A stretch of DNA of 64,000 nt from Candidatus Bathyoplasma sp. NZ (GTDB lineage Bacteria > Bacillota_I > Bacilli_A > MAG-NZ). The notes under the pieces were generated by a model. The model was not told the DNA's origin. It ran no database searches and saw only the letters and a list, made by a program, of their open reading frames with translations. Shown here one piece after another: positions 46,688 to 54,342 of the stretch (positions within the stretch are counted from its first letter, which is position 1; the number at the start of each line of letters is the position of its first letter). Location: positions 62,001 through 126,000 of the forward strand of contig JABENI010000011.1 in NCBI GenBank assembly GCA_013332095.1. The letters run 5' to 3'. The translations under genes were made by a program, and so were the position numbers.

Positions 46688-47206
46688 CTAAAGAAAAATC
46701 ATTCCATATGCTAAACTAAATATCATTACATAAATCGGTTGAACTCTTTTTTCAAGTAAAAAAAGTGATATTGAAAATATGATTACAGTGTTGACAATAT
46801 TAATATTACTTACAGAAATTTTTAAAAATTTTATAATTATCGTTAAAAAAATTCCAATCACTACCGGCTTAATAAACAATGTTATTTTTTTCATGATGTA
46901 AGATGTTTTAAGTTTTTCCATGAAATTATAAGCAATTAAAATCATCACAATTCCTGGAACAACAAATACTAAAGTAAAAATTATCAGCCCCTGCCAGCCA
47001 AATTTATAAAATCCGACATAAGCAGATAATTTTGCGCCAATTGAACCTGGTAACGAATTAGCAACCGCTACTGCTTTTGTAAATTCCTGTGATGAAACAA
47101 TAAATAAATCTTCAACTAATAATTTTTCAAACATCGGGATAAAAACAACTCCACCACCAAAAGTGACCATTACAATAATAAACACACCTATTATTAATTC
47201 AATCAT
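46688..47206 (-). CDS. Chromate transporter family protein, second half (ChrA type)
   Basis: A 172-residue membrane protein of the short CHR family. GGGVVFIPMFEKLLVEDLFIVSSQEFTKAVAVANSLPGSIGAK is the CHR signature, with the conserved glycines and the NSLPGP-like motif changed to NSLPGS. About six helices are expected. It overlaps the preceding CHR gene by four bases; such pairs form a two-subunit transporter. Known members export chromate, but many have other or unknown anions as substrate. Confidence 0.9.
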   Translation of the reverse strand: MIELIIGVFIIVMVTFGGGVVFIPMFEKLLVEDLFIVSSQEFTKAVAVANSLPGSIGAKLSAYVGFYKFGWQGLIIFTLVFVVPGIVMILIAYNFMEKLKTSYIMKKITLFIKPVVIGIFLTIIIKFLKISVSNINIVNTVIIFSISLFLLEKRVQPIYVMIFSLAYGMIFL

Positions 47207-47733
47207 CTTCTAATCCTACTTATCGCTACTAATAAAATCATCGAAACAATTACTAATGATGGATGAACATTTAAAAAATAAATCGATGAAAATGAAATTA
47301 ACGTTATTAAAATGACATTGATAATTTGAATTTCTTTGATGGAACTTAAAAAGAACTTTTTGCTTATACTTACCATTAAAGCAGCGACTGTTGCTAGTAC
47401 CGGTGTCGTTAATTTTTCCAAAGTTTCAGCTGAAATATATTTTTCTAAAAAAGAAAGAAAAAAAATAAACATTAAAACAGAAGGTAAGATTATAACAATT
47501 CCTGATAAAATTGCTCCTAGATATCCTTTTGTCTTATAACCGATTGCTGCTGCCATTTCTACCATACTTGGTCCAGGTAAAGAGTTAGCTAACGCTACAA
47601 AATTTACAAAATCTTCTTCTGTTATCCACTTTTTTTTTTCTACTATTTCTTTGTGAATCAACGGCGCAACTGCACTACCACCACCAAATCCTAAACAGCC
47701 TATTTTCATAAATGTTAATATTAAACTAATCAT
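47203..47733 (-). CDS. Chromate transporter family protein, first half (ChrA type)
   Basis: A 176-residue membrane protein with the CHR start FMKIGCLGFGGGSAVAPLIHKEIVEKKKWITEEDFVNFVALANSLPGPSMVEMAA. The NSLPGP motif is intact. The ATG at 47733 is preferred over a GTG three codons upstream that lies in the ribosome site (AAAGGAAAGTG). It is the first gene of a two-gene unit with its partner downstream. Substrate not determinable. Confidence 0.9.
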   Translation of the reverse strand: MISLILTFMKIGCLGFGGGSAVAPLIHKEIVEKKKWITEEDFVNFVALANSLPGPSMVEMAAAIGYKTKGYLGAILSGIVIILPSVLMFIFFLSFLEKYISAETLEKLTTPVLATVAALMVSISKKFFLSSIKEIQIINVILITLISFSSIYFLNVHPSLVIVSMILLVAISRIRR

Positions 47734-48111
47734 TATCTTCACTTTCCTTTATATTAAATATAACATAAAATTCACTGTAAATAAAAAAATCTTGTAATAA
47801 GCCGAGGCGAAATAAGGAAAACCTAATATTTACGTTGGCAGAGGTCTCTGCTGTTTTTTGATTAACTTGGCAGTAACTCAATAAAGTTAAATAAATAAGT
47901 ACCTTTGTACTTGGTATTTTTAAAAAAGAATATGGAAAAAGTATTACTTGGATAAGCGTACCTTTAGTTAATTAGTGTAGCCTTTATTTCTACATAAGTA
48001 AATTATGAGAAAAAGAAATTGACAAAATAACATTTTATGGCTTTGTTTTTTTATGTCGAAATGTGTTATAATAATCAAGTAATTAATTAAATTTTATAAA
48101 CGGGGTGCATC
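47734..48111. other. Intergenic region with small hairpins, 378 bases
   Basis: The gap between the divergent CHR and hydrolase genes holds a small terminator-like hairpin (GCAGA/TCTGC with T-run, 47838-47858) and a perfect AAGTAC-CTTT-GTACTT hairpin near 47898. Somewhat GC-richer patches occur near 47800-47860. The plus-strand promoter of the hydrolase probably uses TATAAT near 48069. No ORF or known RNA family recognised. Confidence 0.4.
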
Positions 48112-49032
48112 ATGAAAAAGAAAATTCTTAAAAGTATTATTATTATTTGTTTTTTAATTGCTATTATTGGTTTTGTAGGTGCCTATTTTCTCATTACAAA
48201 TAGTGTGAAGCATATGTTTGAATATAGATCTGAATATAAAATGGAAGCAGAACCTACATATGATTATGAAGTACTGACTATAACTACTTCCGATAATTTA
48301 AAGCTATATGGAGAACTTGCTATTCCTGAAAATCCAAAGGCTATTGTTATTATTGCTCCAGGTTGGGATATGACTCATAATTCTATGATTGTTATTACAG
48401 AATATTTGTACGAAAATGGATACGGCTCTCTTAACTTAGATCTTAGAACTAGAGGAAATAGTGAAGGTGAAATGAAAGGTGGAGCATATTCAGAAGTATT
48501 AGATATAAAAGCAGGAGTCAATCATCTTATATCTAATGAACAAACTAAAAATATCCCAATAGCAACATTAGGAGTATCATTGGGAGGTTCAACAGTACTT
48601 AATACTAAAGATGAAAATATATCGTCTATAGTATCAATAGGAGCTTACACTGATTTTATGGATATGGTTTTATTAGATGAATCCATAAATGAGATGCCTT
48701 ATGGTGAAAAAATTATTCCTTTTTATATAAATCTGTATTTAGGTTTCAACCTAGGATTTAAAAACTTGAATTCACCTTTAGAAACTGCTGTTTCTATGAA
48801 AGATATGCCTATTCTAGTTGTCCATGGTATTAATGATGAACAAATATCTTATGAATATCAAGGGCAAAAAATAGCTAATGCACTAGAAGGTAATCCTAAT
48901 TTTGAGTTTTATCCTGTGGAAAATGGTCTTCATTTTCCGTGGCTTACAGACTACGAATTAAATGATGTCAACTACGATGTTTTTGATAAAATCGTGAAAT
49001 TTTTGGATAGTGTTTATCTTGAACAAACTTAA
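48112..49032 (+). CDS. Membrane-anchored alpha/beta hydrolase
   Basis: A 306-residue protein with an N-terminal transmembrane anchor (IIICFLIAIIGFVGAYFLI) and an outward hydrolase domain. The nucleophile elbow is GVSLGGS (near residue 157). An Asp follows in VVHGINDEQISYEY, and the His is in ENGLHFPWL, giving a complete triad. IIAPGWDMTHNS is the oxyanion region. Relatives are annotated as esterases or peptidases of unknown substrate. The gene is monocistronic, with GGGGTG before the ATG and a strong terminator after it. Confidence 0.88.
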   Translation: MKKKILKSIIIICFLIAIIGFVGAYFLITNSVKHMFEYRSEYKMEAEPTYDYEVLTITTSDNLKLYGELAIPENPKAIVIIAPGWDMTHNSMIVITEYLYENGYGSLNLDLRTRGNSEGEMKGGAYSEVLDIKAGVNHLISNEQTKNIPIATLGVSLGGSTVLNTKDENISSIVSIGAYTDFMDMVLLDESINEMPYGEKIIPFYINLYLGFNLGFKNLNSPLETAVSMKDMPILVVHGINDEQISYEYQGQKIANALEGNPNFEFYPVENGLHFPWLTDYELNDVNYDVFDKIVKFLDSVYLEQT

Positions 49033-49054
49033 TAAAATATCCATAACTTACATT

Positions 49055-49084
49055 AAAAAAGAGTATAAATTATACTCTTTTTTT
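49055..49084 (+). terminator. Terminator of the hydrolase gene
   Basis: AAAAAAGAGTATA and TATACTCTTTTTTT with a three-base loop. Confidence 0.9.
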
Positions 49085-49107
49085 GATAACAATACACTTG
49101 ATTAATC

Positions 49108-49966
49108 CAATTGATTAAATCAAAAACAAATTACAGAACTTTTTGAAGTAGATAGAACAGTTATTACAAAACATATTTCAAACATATTTTCTATCAATGA
49201 ACTTAACAAAGATGCAGTATGTGCAAATTTTACACATACTGCAAAAGATGGCAAAAATATAGAACAAACTTCTATAATCTTGATATGATAATTGCAATAG
49301 GCTATAGAGTAAATAGTTATAAGGCAACACAATTTAGAATTTGGGCAACTAAAATTTTAAGAGAATTTATGATAAAAGGTTTTGTTCTTGATGATGAAAG
49401 ATTAAAACAAGGTAACAATGTTTTTAACAAAGACTATTTTGATGAATTATTAGAACGTGTTAGAGATATTAGGGCTTCAGAAAAATTATTCTATAATAAA
49501 ATCAGAAATATATTTGCACTCAGTATTGATTACAATGATAATTCTAATGAAGCAAATTTTTTTTTTGCACGCACTCAAAATAAATTAGAATATGTAGTAA
49601 CAGGAATGACCAGCGCATAAATAATTCAGACTAGAGCTAATTATAAATTATCTACAATGGTTCTTACATCTTGGAGTGGCGAAAAAAGATGTCACAATAG
49701 CAAAAAATTATTTAGAGGAAAAAGAAATAAGAGAACTTAATTCACTTATAAATATGCTTTTAGATTATATTGAATTGATGTTTACCAGAAGACAATTTTT
49801 TAAAATGAATGATTGGTCAGAGATATTACATAAGTTCTTAGAGTTCAATGAATATGATATTTTACAAAATTATGGAAATATAAAAAAATCTACTGCTGAT
49901 AATTTTGCTAATAATTTAAACCACTACAAAATAGAATATACGATGATAAATTTGAAAATAAAGTAA
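49108..49966 (+). pseudogene. Broken RhuM-family gene
   Basis: Three pieces in different frames together resemble one RhuM-type protein. Piece 1 (about 49108-49265) reads LNQKQITELFEVDRTVITKH and onward, a helix-turn-helix start. Piece 2 (to 49620) has FYNLDMIIAIGYRVNSYKAT and FRIWATKILREFMIKG. Piece 3 (from about 49676) has AKKDVTIAKNYLEEKEI and LDYIELMFTRRQFFKMNDW. Two frame changes and a stop at 49618 separate them, and the first residues of the family are missing. RhuM genes are mobile and often sit beside restriction systems; the role is unproven. Confidence 0.85.
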
Positions 49967-49999
49967 ATAAAATTTTAAAATCAAATAAATAAAAAATAT

Positions 50000-50026
50000 A
50001 AAGATTGAATTCAATCTTTATTTATT
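50000..50026 (+). terminator. Terminator-like palindrome after the RhuM remnant
   Basis: AAAGATTGAATTCAATCTTT is a perfect 20-base palindrome followed by TATTTATTTT on the plus strand. Confidence 0.65.
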
Positions 50027-50030
50027 TTAT

Positions 50031-50147
50031 CTATTGCTTCTTCCCAATGTAAATGTAAGCCCACACCCCTTTTACTATTCTATCATTTACTTTATGTTGA
50101 ACATACAATCATTCGTAACCTTCTTTATTAGTGATTTCTCCTCCCAT
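50031..50147 (-). pseudogene. Possible gene remnant with an in-frame TGA
   Basis: From an ATG at 50147 the frame reads 12 residues (MGGEITNKEGYE), a TGA, then 25 residues (with RIVKGVWAYIYIGKKQ) and a TAG. Composition is protein-like and the TGA is the only interruption, so this may be a decayed short gene. No family is recognised; chance is quite possible. Confidence 0.2.
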
Positions 50148-50174
50148 CTAACGTTATATACACTGCTAAAAAAT

Positions 50175-50262
50175 AAAAAAGACCTTGCGATGCAAGGTCC
50201 GTGTGGTAATCTTCTCTATATCTATCTTGGCGAGATATAACTACAAATAATACCACTTTTTT
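50175..50262. ncRNA. Candidate structured RNA or double terminator
   Basis: Two stems lie side by side: GACCTTGC-GAT-GCAAGGTC (50181-50199) and a long-range GTGGTA/TACCAC pair (50203-50208 with 50251-50256). The second encloses an inner ATATCT/AGATAT stem. A T-run follows on the minus strand after the first stem and on the plus strand after the second. On the minus strand it would end the folT transcript about 90 bases after the gene, or be a separate small RNA. The rest of the 386-base gap 49967-50352 holds nothing else that I can support. Confidence 0.45.
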
Positions 50263-50352
50263 GTATTAAATCTATTAATTTTTTAAATAATATTATTCAA
50301 AATCTAGGCTATTTTCTTATTTCCTTAATTTATTTTGCTTTGAGGCAAAATT

Positions 50353-50907
50353 TTATGCTTTGTCAAAATGTTTATAATAAACATCTAACACTTTGTAAAG
50401 TACGATCGTTTGAATAGGTAATTTAATTATTAAAGTTATCACTCTAATCGGTAATTTTGCAATTGTTGGACCCCAACCATGAAGCAAAGATAAAGCATAC
50501 GTGTTAAGTGAAAGAGCAACAAATGAGGTAATCAATACTATCACAAAAATAATACTGATTGTTTTTTTACGATTTCCGTCAGCCTGATATTTGAATTTAA
50601 ATAACTTTGCTAATAATGCTGGAACTAGTCCCCAAGCTATTGAAGATAAAGTGAATGGTCCTAATGTATAACCTTTGGCAAGTCCATGAATCCAGTCTAC
50701 TATAAAACCAGCTATTCCACCGATTGGACCAAAAATTAATCCGACAACCATTAGCGGTACATCGTATAGAGTAACTTTGGAAAATCCTGTCTCGATAGAA
50801 AAAAACTTAAGTGTTACTGAAAGCGCTGATAAAATGGCAATTAATGCTAAAGCTCTTGTGGTAATTTTTCTTTTACTGTTTAAAGATTTTGATTTTTCTT
50901 CGTTCAT
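50353..50907 (-). CDS. folT: Folate ECF transporter substrate-binding subunit
   Basis: S-component of an energy-coupling-factor transporter, 184 residues and six helices. LALIAILSALSVTLKFFSIE near the start, then VTLYDVPLMVVGLIFGPIGG and DWIHGLAKGYTLGPFTLSSIAWGLVPALL, match the FolT group. An upstream THF riboswitch confirms folate as the likely ligand. The ATG at 50907 is chosen because GGAG lies seven bases upstream. The ECF module (EcfA, EcfT) is not in the window and is normally encoded elsewhere and shared. Confidence 0.93.
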   Translation of the reverse strand: MNEEKSKSLNSKRKITTRALALIAILSALSVTLKFFSIETGFSKVTLYDVPLMVVGLIFGPIGGIAGFIVDWIHGLAKGYTLGPFTLSSIAWGLVPALLAKLFKFKYQADGNRKKTISIIFVIVLITSFVALSLNTYALSLLHGWGPTIAKLPIRVITLIIKLPIQTIVLYKVLDVYYKHFDKA

Positions 50908-50956
50908 TACTACACTCCTCAAATTTAATTTGAAAGAGTTCCACATATTATTATTA

Positions 50957-51052
50957 TAGCGGACGCGCTGATAAATCGCCTACCATCTCTGATAGTTCGT
51001 ATATACCCAACTTCCCATGGTATATCACTTAACGCTTATCAACTACTCTAAC
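50957..51052 (-). promoter_or_regulatory. Tetrahydrofolate (THF-I) riboswitch
   Basis: On the minus strand the leader reads AGAGTAG, TTGATAAGCGTTAAGTG, GGGAAGTTGGG, CGAAC, GGCGATTTATCA and GCGTCCGCT in order. These match the conserved blocks of the THF-I class (start AGAGTAG, GCGUUAAGUG core, closing CCGCU). The folT ribosome site downstream lies in a weak hairpin (CTCTTTCAAAT paired with ATTTGAGGAG), so control is probably at translation start. Excess THF should shut off folate uptake. Confidence 0.9.
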
Positions 51053-51058
51053 TACAAG

Positions 51059-51087
51059 AGTTTACTATTTTTTTTTAAAATTGTCAA
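51059..51087 (-). promoter_or_regulatory. folT promoter
   Basis: TTGACA (51082-51087) and TAAACT (51059-51064), 17 bases apart on the minus strand, placed just before the THF riboswitch. Confidence 0.8.
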
Positions 51088-51119
51088 CCCTTATCAACAA
51101 GCCTCGATTGTTTTTTCGA

Positions 51120-51791
51120 TTAAATATTGCTTATTATGCCCTCATTTTTTGAGATTTTTAAATAGTTCCTGATCATATTCTTAGAACTATAAACAATAAA
51201 GACAAAGTACGGAACAAACAACAACATTAGATGGTCTAGTTTACTAAGTAATATATAATCGTAAATACCATGAAGTAGTATTGGAACTACTAACGACAAA
51301 ATTTTAGGAATAAACTTTTTGCTAAAATGTCCTAAAGAAAAATAATATCCCATCACTACTCCAAACATCATGTGCATCGGAATACTAGTAACCGCTCTTA
51401 AAATAGCAGTTTCTCTTCCGTACTGAGCAACGTAAATAATATTTTCAACAATCGCAAATCCCATAGAAACAAATACTGCATAAATAATTCCATCTAAATA
51501 TTCATTAAAATATTTTTTATTTTTAATTCCCGTAAAAGCTAACCATTTAAAAAACTCTTCATTGAATGCTGCTAATACGAAAGCGACGTATAAAATATAA
51601 ATTTCACCGCCTAATTCTTTTCCTAAACTATTTAAAAAGTTCCCGATTATTAATACCGGGACAACGACAAACATTCCTAAAACGAATTTTTTAAATAATT
51701 GAAATAGTGTTTCTCTATCATAACTATCAACCAGATAAAAAAAAACTAAAACTGTTAAAACAGGCCAAATAGCCCAAAGCAAGTTACTCAA
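51120..51791 (-). CDS. PrsW-family intramembrane protease
   Basis: A 223-residue membrane protein with about eight helices. FNEEFFKWLAF (E-E-x-x-K), YLDGIIYAVFVSMGFAIVENI and PMHMMFGVVMGYYF, then LLHGIYDY, are the conserved PrsW blocks that hold the Glu and His zinc ligands. PrsW of Bacillus cuts the anti-sigma factor RsiW, but no RsiW is encoded nearby, so the target is unknown. It overlaps ung by eight bases. A TTG/ATG ambiguity is not seen; the ATG at 51791 lies within the ung end. Confidence 0.88.
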   Translation of the reverse strand: MSNLLWAIWPVLTVLVFFYLVDSYDRETLFQLFKKFVLGMFVVVPVLIIGNFLNSLGKELGGEIYILYVAFVLAAFNEEFFKWLAFTGIKNKKYFNEYLDGIIYAVFVSMGFAIVENIIYVAQYGRETAILRAVTSIPMHMMFGVVMGYYFSLGHFSKKFIPKILSLVVPILLHGIYDYILLSKLDHLMLLFVPYFVFIVYSSKNMIRNYLKISKNEGIISNI

Positions 51792-52446
51792 TTTTTATCC
51801 TCCAATTTATTGCTTCTATAGTTTTAGCAGTTAGAGCTGAATTAATTCTTGAAAAAGGTTTCGAACCAAAAAAACCATTTCTGGCACTAAATGATGAAGG
51901 ATGAGTACTTTCAATAATAAGTCTATTTTTATTTGTTATTAAATTTTTTTTACTTCTAGCAAAATTACCCCAAAGAACATAAATAATAAAATTGTTATTT
52001 TTTTCAATATAATCAATTACGTTTGCCGTAAAAATTTCCCAACCGATGTCTTTATGACTCCCTGGAGAATGTTCTCTTACTGTTAAACAAGTGTTTAATA
52101 ACAAAATTCCTTGCTTAGCTAAACAACTTAAGTCACCACTTTTAGATATTTCTATTCCTAAATCATCTTCTAATTCTTTATAAATGTTCAATAAACTAGG
52201 CGGTAATTTTTGATTGTTTACACTAAAAGATAATCCGTTTGCTTGATTAACATTATGATAAGGGTCTTGTCCTAAAATAACTACTTTTATATTTTCATAA
52301 GGAGTTAATTTAAAAGCATTAAATAAATTTTCTCTTTTCGGATAAATCACATAATTTTTATACTCTTTTTTTAAATTGATTTTTAAATTATTATAATATT
52401 CTTTTTTGCATTCGCCATCAAAAAAATCACGCCAATTATTATTCAT
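51784..52446 (-). CDS. ung: Uracil-DNA glycosylase
   Basis: Removes uracil from DNA in base-excision repair. VVILGQDPYHNVNQANGLSFSV contains the GQDPYH water-activating loop. LLLNTCLTVREHSPGSH and the WGNFARSKK block follow. The minor-groove loop is HPSSFSARNGFFGS, with HPSS in place of the more usual HPSP. Length 220 is normal. It precedes the PrsW-like gene with an eight-base overlap. Confidence 0.97.
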   Translation of the reverse strand: MNNNWRDFFDGECKKEYYNNLKINLKKEYKNYVIYPKRENLFNAFKLTPYENIKVVILGQDPYHNVNQANGLSFSVNNQKLPPSLLNIYKELEDDLGIEISKSGDLSCLAKQGILLLNTCLTVREHSPGSHKDIGWEIFTANVIDYIEKNNNFIIYVLWGNFARSKKNLITNKNRLIIESTHPSSFSARNGFFGSKPFSRINSALTAKTIEAINWRIKIE

Positions 52447-52522
52447 ATTTTTTTCCCCTTATTGTTTTTGTTAGTCATATTATAGCATATTACAACAATA
52501 AAATCATTAATGGTAAAATAAA

Positions 52523-52541
52523 AATAGCCATAATGGCTATT
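52523..52541 (-). terminator. Terminator of glmS
   Basis: AATAGCCAT and ATGGCTATT around a single base (effective smaller stem), with a T-rich stretch on the minus strand. It overlaps the glmS stop. Confidence 0.7.
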
Positions 52542-54279
52542 CTACGGTTACACTTTTAGCTAAATTTCTCGGTCTATCAACGTTTAAATTTAACCTTTTT
52601 GCTGTGTAATATGCTATATATTGTGTTGGTATTGCCATAATTATTGCCAGCAAATAATCGTGTACTTCTTTTAAAATAATATCATCATTAATTCCAATAT
52701 TTTCAGTGACAATACTAAATACTTTTCCTTTTCGACTTTTAATTTCTTCGATGCTATTTCTGACTTTAGTTTCAATTTTTTTATCACTAATTAATGCAAC
52801 TACCGGAACATCTTCACTGATTAATGCTAATGAGCCGTGTTTAAGTTCTCCACTCATTAAACCTTCAGCATGAATATAACTTACTTCTTTTAATTTTAAA
52901 GCTGCTTCTAAACAAACAAAATAATCGATACCTTTTCCGATATAAAATGCACTGGTGTGTTTCATATTATTTGCTATTTCTAAAAATTTATTTTTTTGTT
53001 GATAGATATCCGTGACACTATCTAGTAATTTATTAAATTCATCAACGATTAAAAAATCATGTTTTAAATTAAATCTTACTATAAATAATATTAAAATTTG
53101 GGCTATATAAGCTTTAGTACTAGCAACTGCTATTTCTTTATTTGCATACAAGTAAAGCGAGTATGTACAGAGTAGATCTAAACTAGAATTTTTAACATTT
53201 GTTATTACTAACGAATCGGCCTTGGAAAACCTTTCGTAACATTTGAGCAAATCTTTTGTTTCTCCTGATTGAGAAATAAAAATTAAAAATGCATTTTCCA
53301 CATCAACGTTATTTTCATAATAAAATTCACTAGCTACTTTTACGTAAACTTCTTTATTGTAAAGCTCATCTAACATTACTTTACCGATTAAACCAGCATG
53401 ATAACTGGTACCTGCCCCTATGATGTAAATTTTTTTAGTTTGTTTAAGTTTATTGATTAAGTTTTTATTCAAAGTAAAATCATAATAATTATCCATAATA
53501 TTTTGTATTACTTTTTTCTGCTCTTCTATTTCTTTTAACATGTAATCTTCATAACCGTTTAAATCATATACATCTTCTGTTATCTCTAATTCGTGTTCCT
53601 TTTTTTTCACTTCCTTTTCAGCAAAATAAACCGAATATTGATCTTTACTCAAATATCCGTATTCATAATCATTTAATACCACATAGTTTAAAACATCTTT
53701 AAAACAATTAACATCAGATGCTATCGTATTAAAGTTTTCACCAACTCCAATAAAGAGTGGCGAACCATTTTTAATAAAATATATTTTTTCACTATTTAAG
53801 TTATCGATAATTACTAATGAGTAACTACCGACTAATATTTTGATTAATTTATTTAGAGTTAAGTTAACATCATGATAAATATCGTAAAAACAACTGAATA
53901 AATTAATTATAATTTCAGTGTCTGTCTCAGAATTAAAATAATATTCACTGAGATACTTATCTTTTATTTCTCGATAATTTTCAATAATTCCATTGTGAAC
54001 CACCGCAAATCTTTTTAAATTACAAATGTGTGGATGACTATTTTCAAGACTGACTTTTCCATGAGTTGCCCACCTTGTATGTGCTATTCCTAAATTTCCA
54101 CTTAAAATAGTTAAATCTAAAAGACTTTTTACACCATCAACACTTTTATTAATTTTAATTTGATTATCATTTACTGCAATTCCACATGAATCATAACCTC
54201 TATATTCCAATTTCTCTAAACAATCAACCAAAAATTCATACGTTTGGGACTTTCCAACGCTACCTACTATTCCACACAG
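52537..54279 (-). CDS. glmS: Glutamine-fructose-6-phosphate aminotransferase, apparently started at CTG
   Basis: Makes glucosamine-6-phosphate, the entry to cell-wall amino sugars. The N-terminal amidotransferase must expose Cys1: CGIVGSVG follows a CTG codon at 54279-54277. YRGYDSCGIAV, HTRWATHG and the two SIS domains (IGAGTSYHAGLIGKV; SQSGETKDLL) are complete. It ends in the usual PRNLAKSVTVE. The nearest in-frame ATG, at 54297, lies six codons before the CTG and has no ribosome site. AAAGAAGTG lies six bases before the CTG. Length from the CTG is 580. It is the last gene of glmM-glmU-glmS; there is no room for a glmS ribozyme. Confidence 0.9.
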   Translation of the reverse strand: MCGIVGSVGKSQTYEFLVDCLEKLEYRGYDSCGIAVNDNQIKINKSVDGVKSLLDLTILSGNLGIAHTRWATHGKVSLENSHPHICNLKRFAVVHNGIIENYREIKDKYLSEYYFNSETDTEIIINLFSCFYDIYHDVNLTLNKLIKILVGSYSLVIIDNLNSEKIYFIKNGSPLFIGVGENFNTIASDVNCFKDVLNYVVLNDYEYGYLSKDQYSVYFAEKEVKKKEHELEITEDVYDLNGYEDYMLKEIEEQKKVIQNIMDNYYDFTLNKNLINKLKQTKKIYIIGAGTSYHAGLIGKVMLDELYNKEVYVKVASEFYYENNVDVENAFLIFISQSGETKDLLKCYERFSKADSLVITNVKNSSLDLLCTYSLYLYANKEIAVASTKAYIAQILILFIVRFNLKHDFLIVDEFNKLLDSVTDIYQQKNKFLEIANNMKHTSAFYIGKGIDYFVCLEAALKLKEVSYIHAEGLMSGELKHGSLALISEDVPVVALISDKKIETKVRNSIEEIKSRKGKVFSIVTENIGINDDIILKEVHDYLLAIIMAIPTQYIAYYTAKRLNLNVDRPRNLAKSVTVE

Positions 54280-54342
54280 ATTAAACACTTCTTTCATTTA
54301 ATATACTTAATTAAATGCTAATTAAGACAAAAAAATTCCAAA

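Noticed and set aside
50109-50111. Selenocysteine reading of the in-frame TGA
   Set aside because: No SECIS-like structure follows and no selenoprotein machinery is visible in the window.
50034-50240. Plus-strand 68-codon frame as a type I toxin with the hairpin element as its antitoxin
   Set aside because: No ribosome site, no clear single transmembrane toxin pattern, and the hairpins are explained equally well as terminators.
54280-54342. glmS ribozyme
   Set aside because: Only about 60 bases separate glmU and glmS, too short for the ribozyme, and no core motif is visible.
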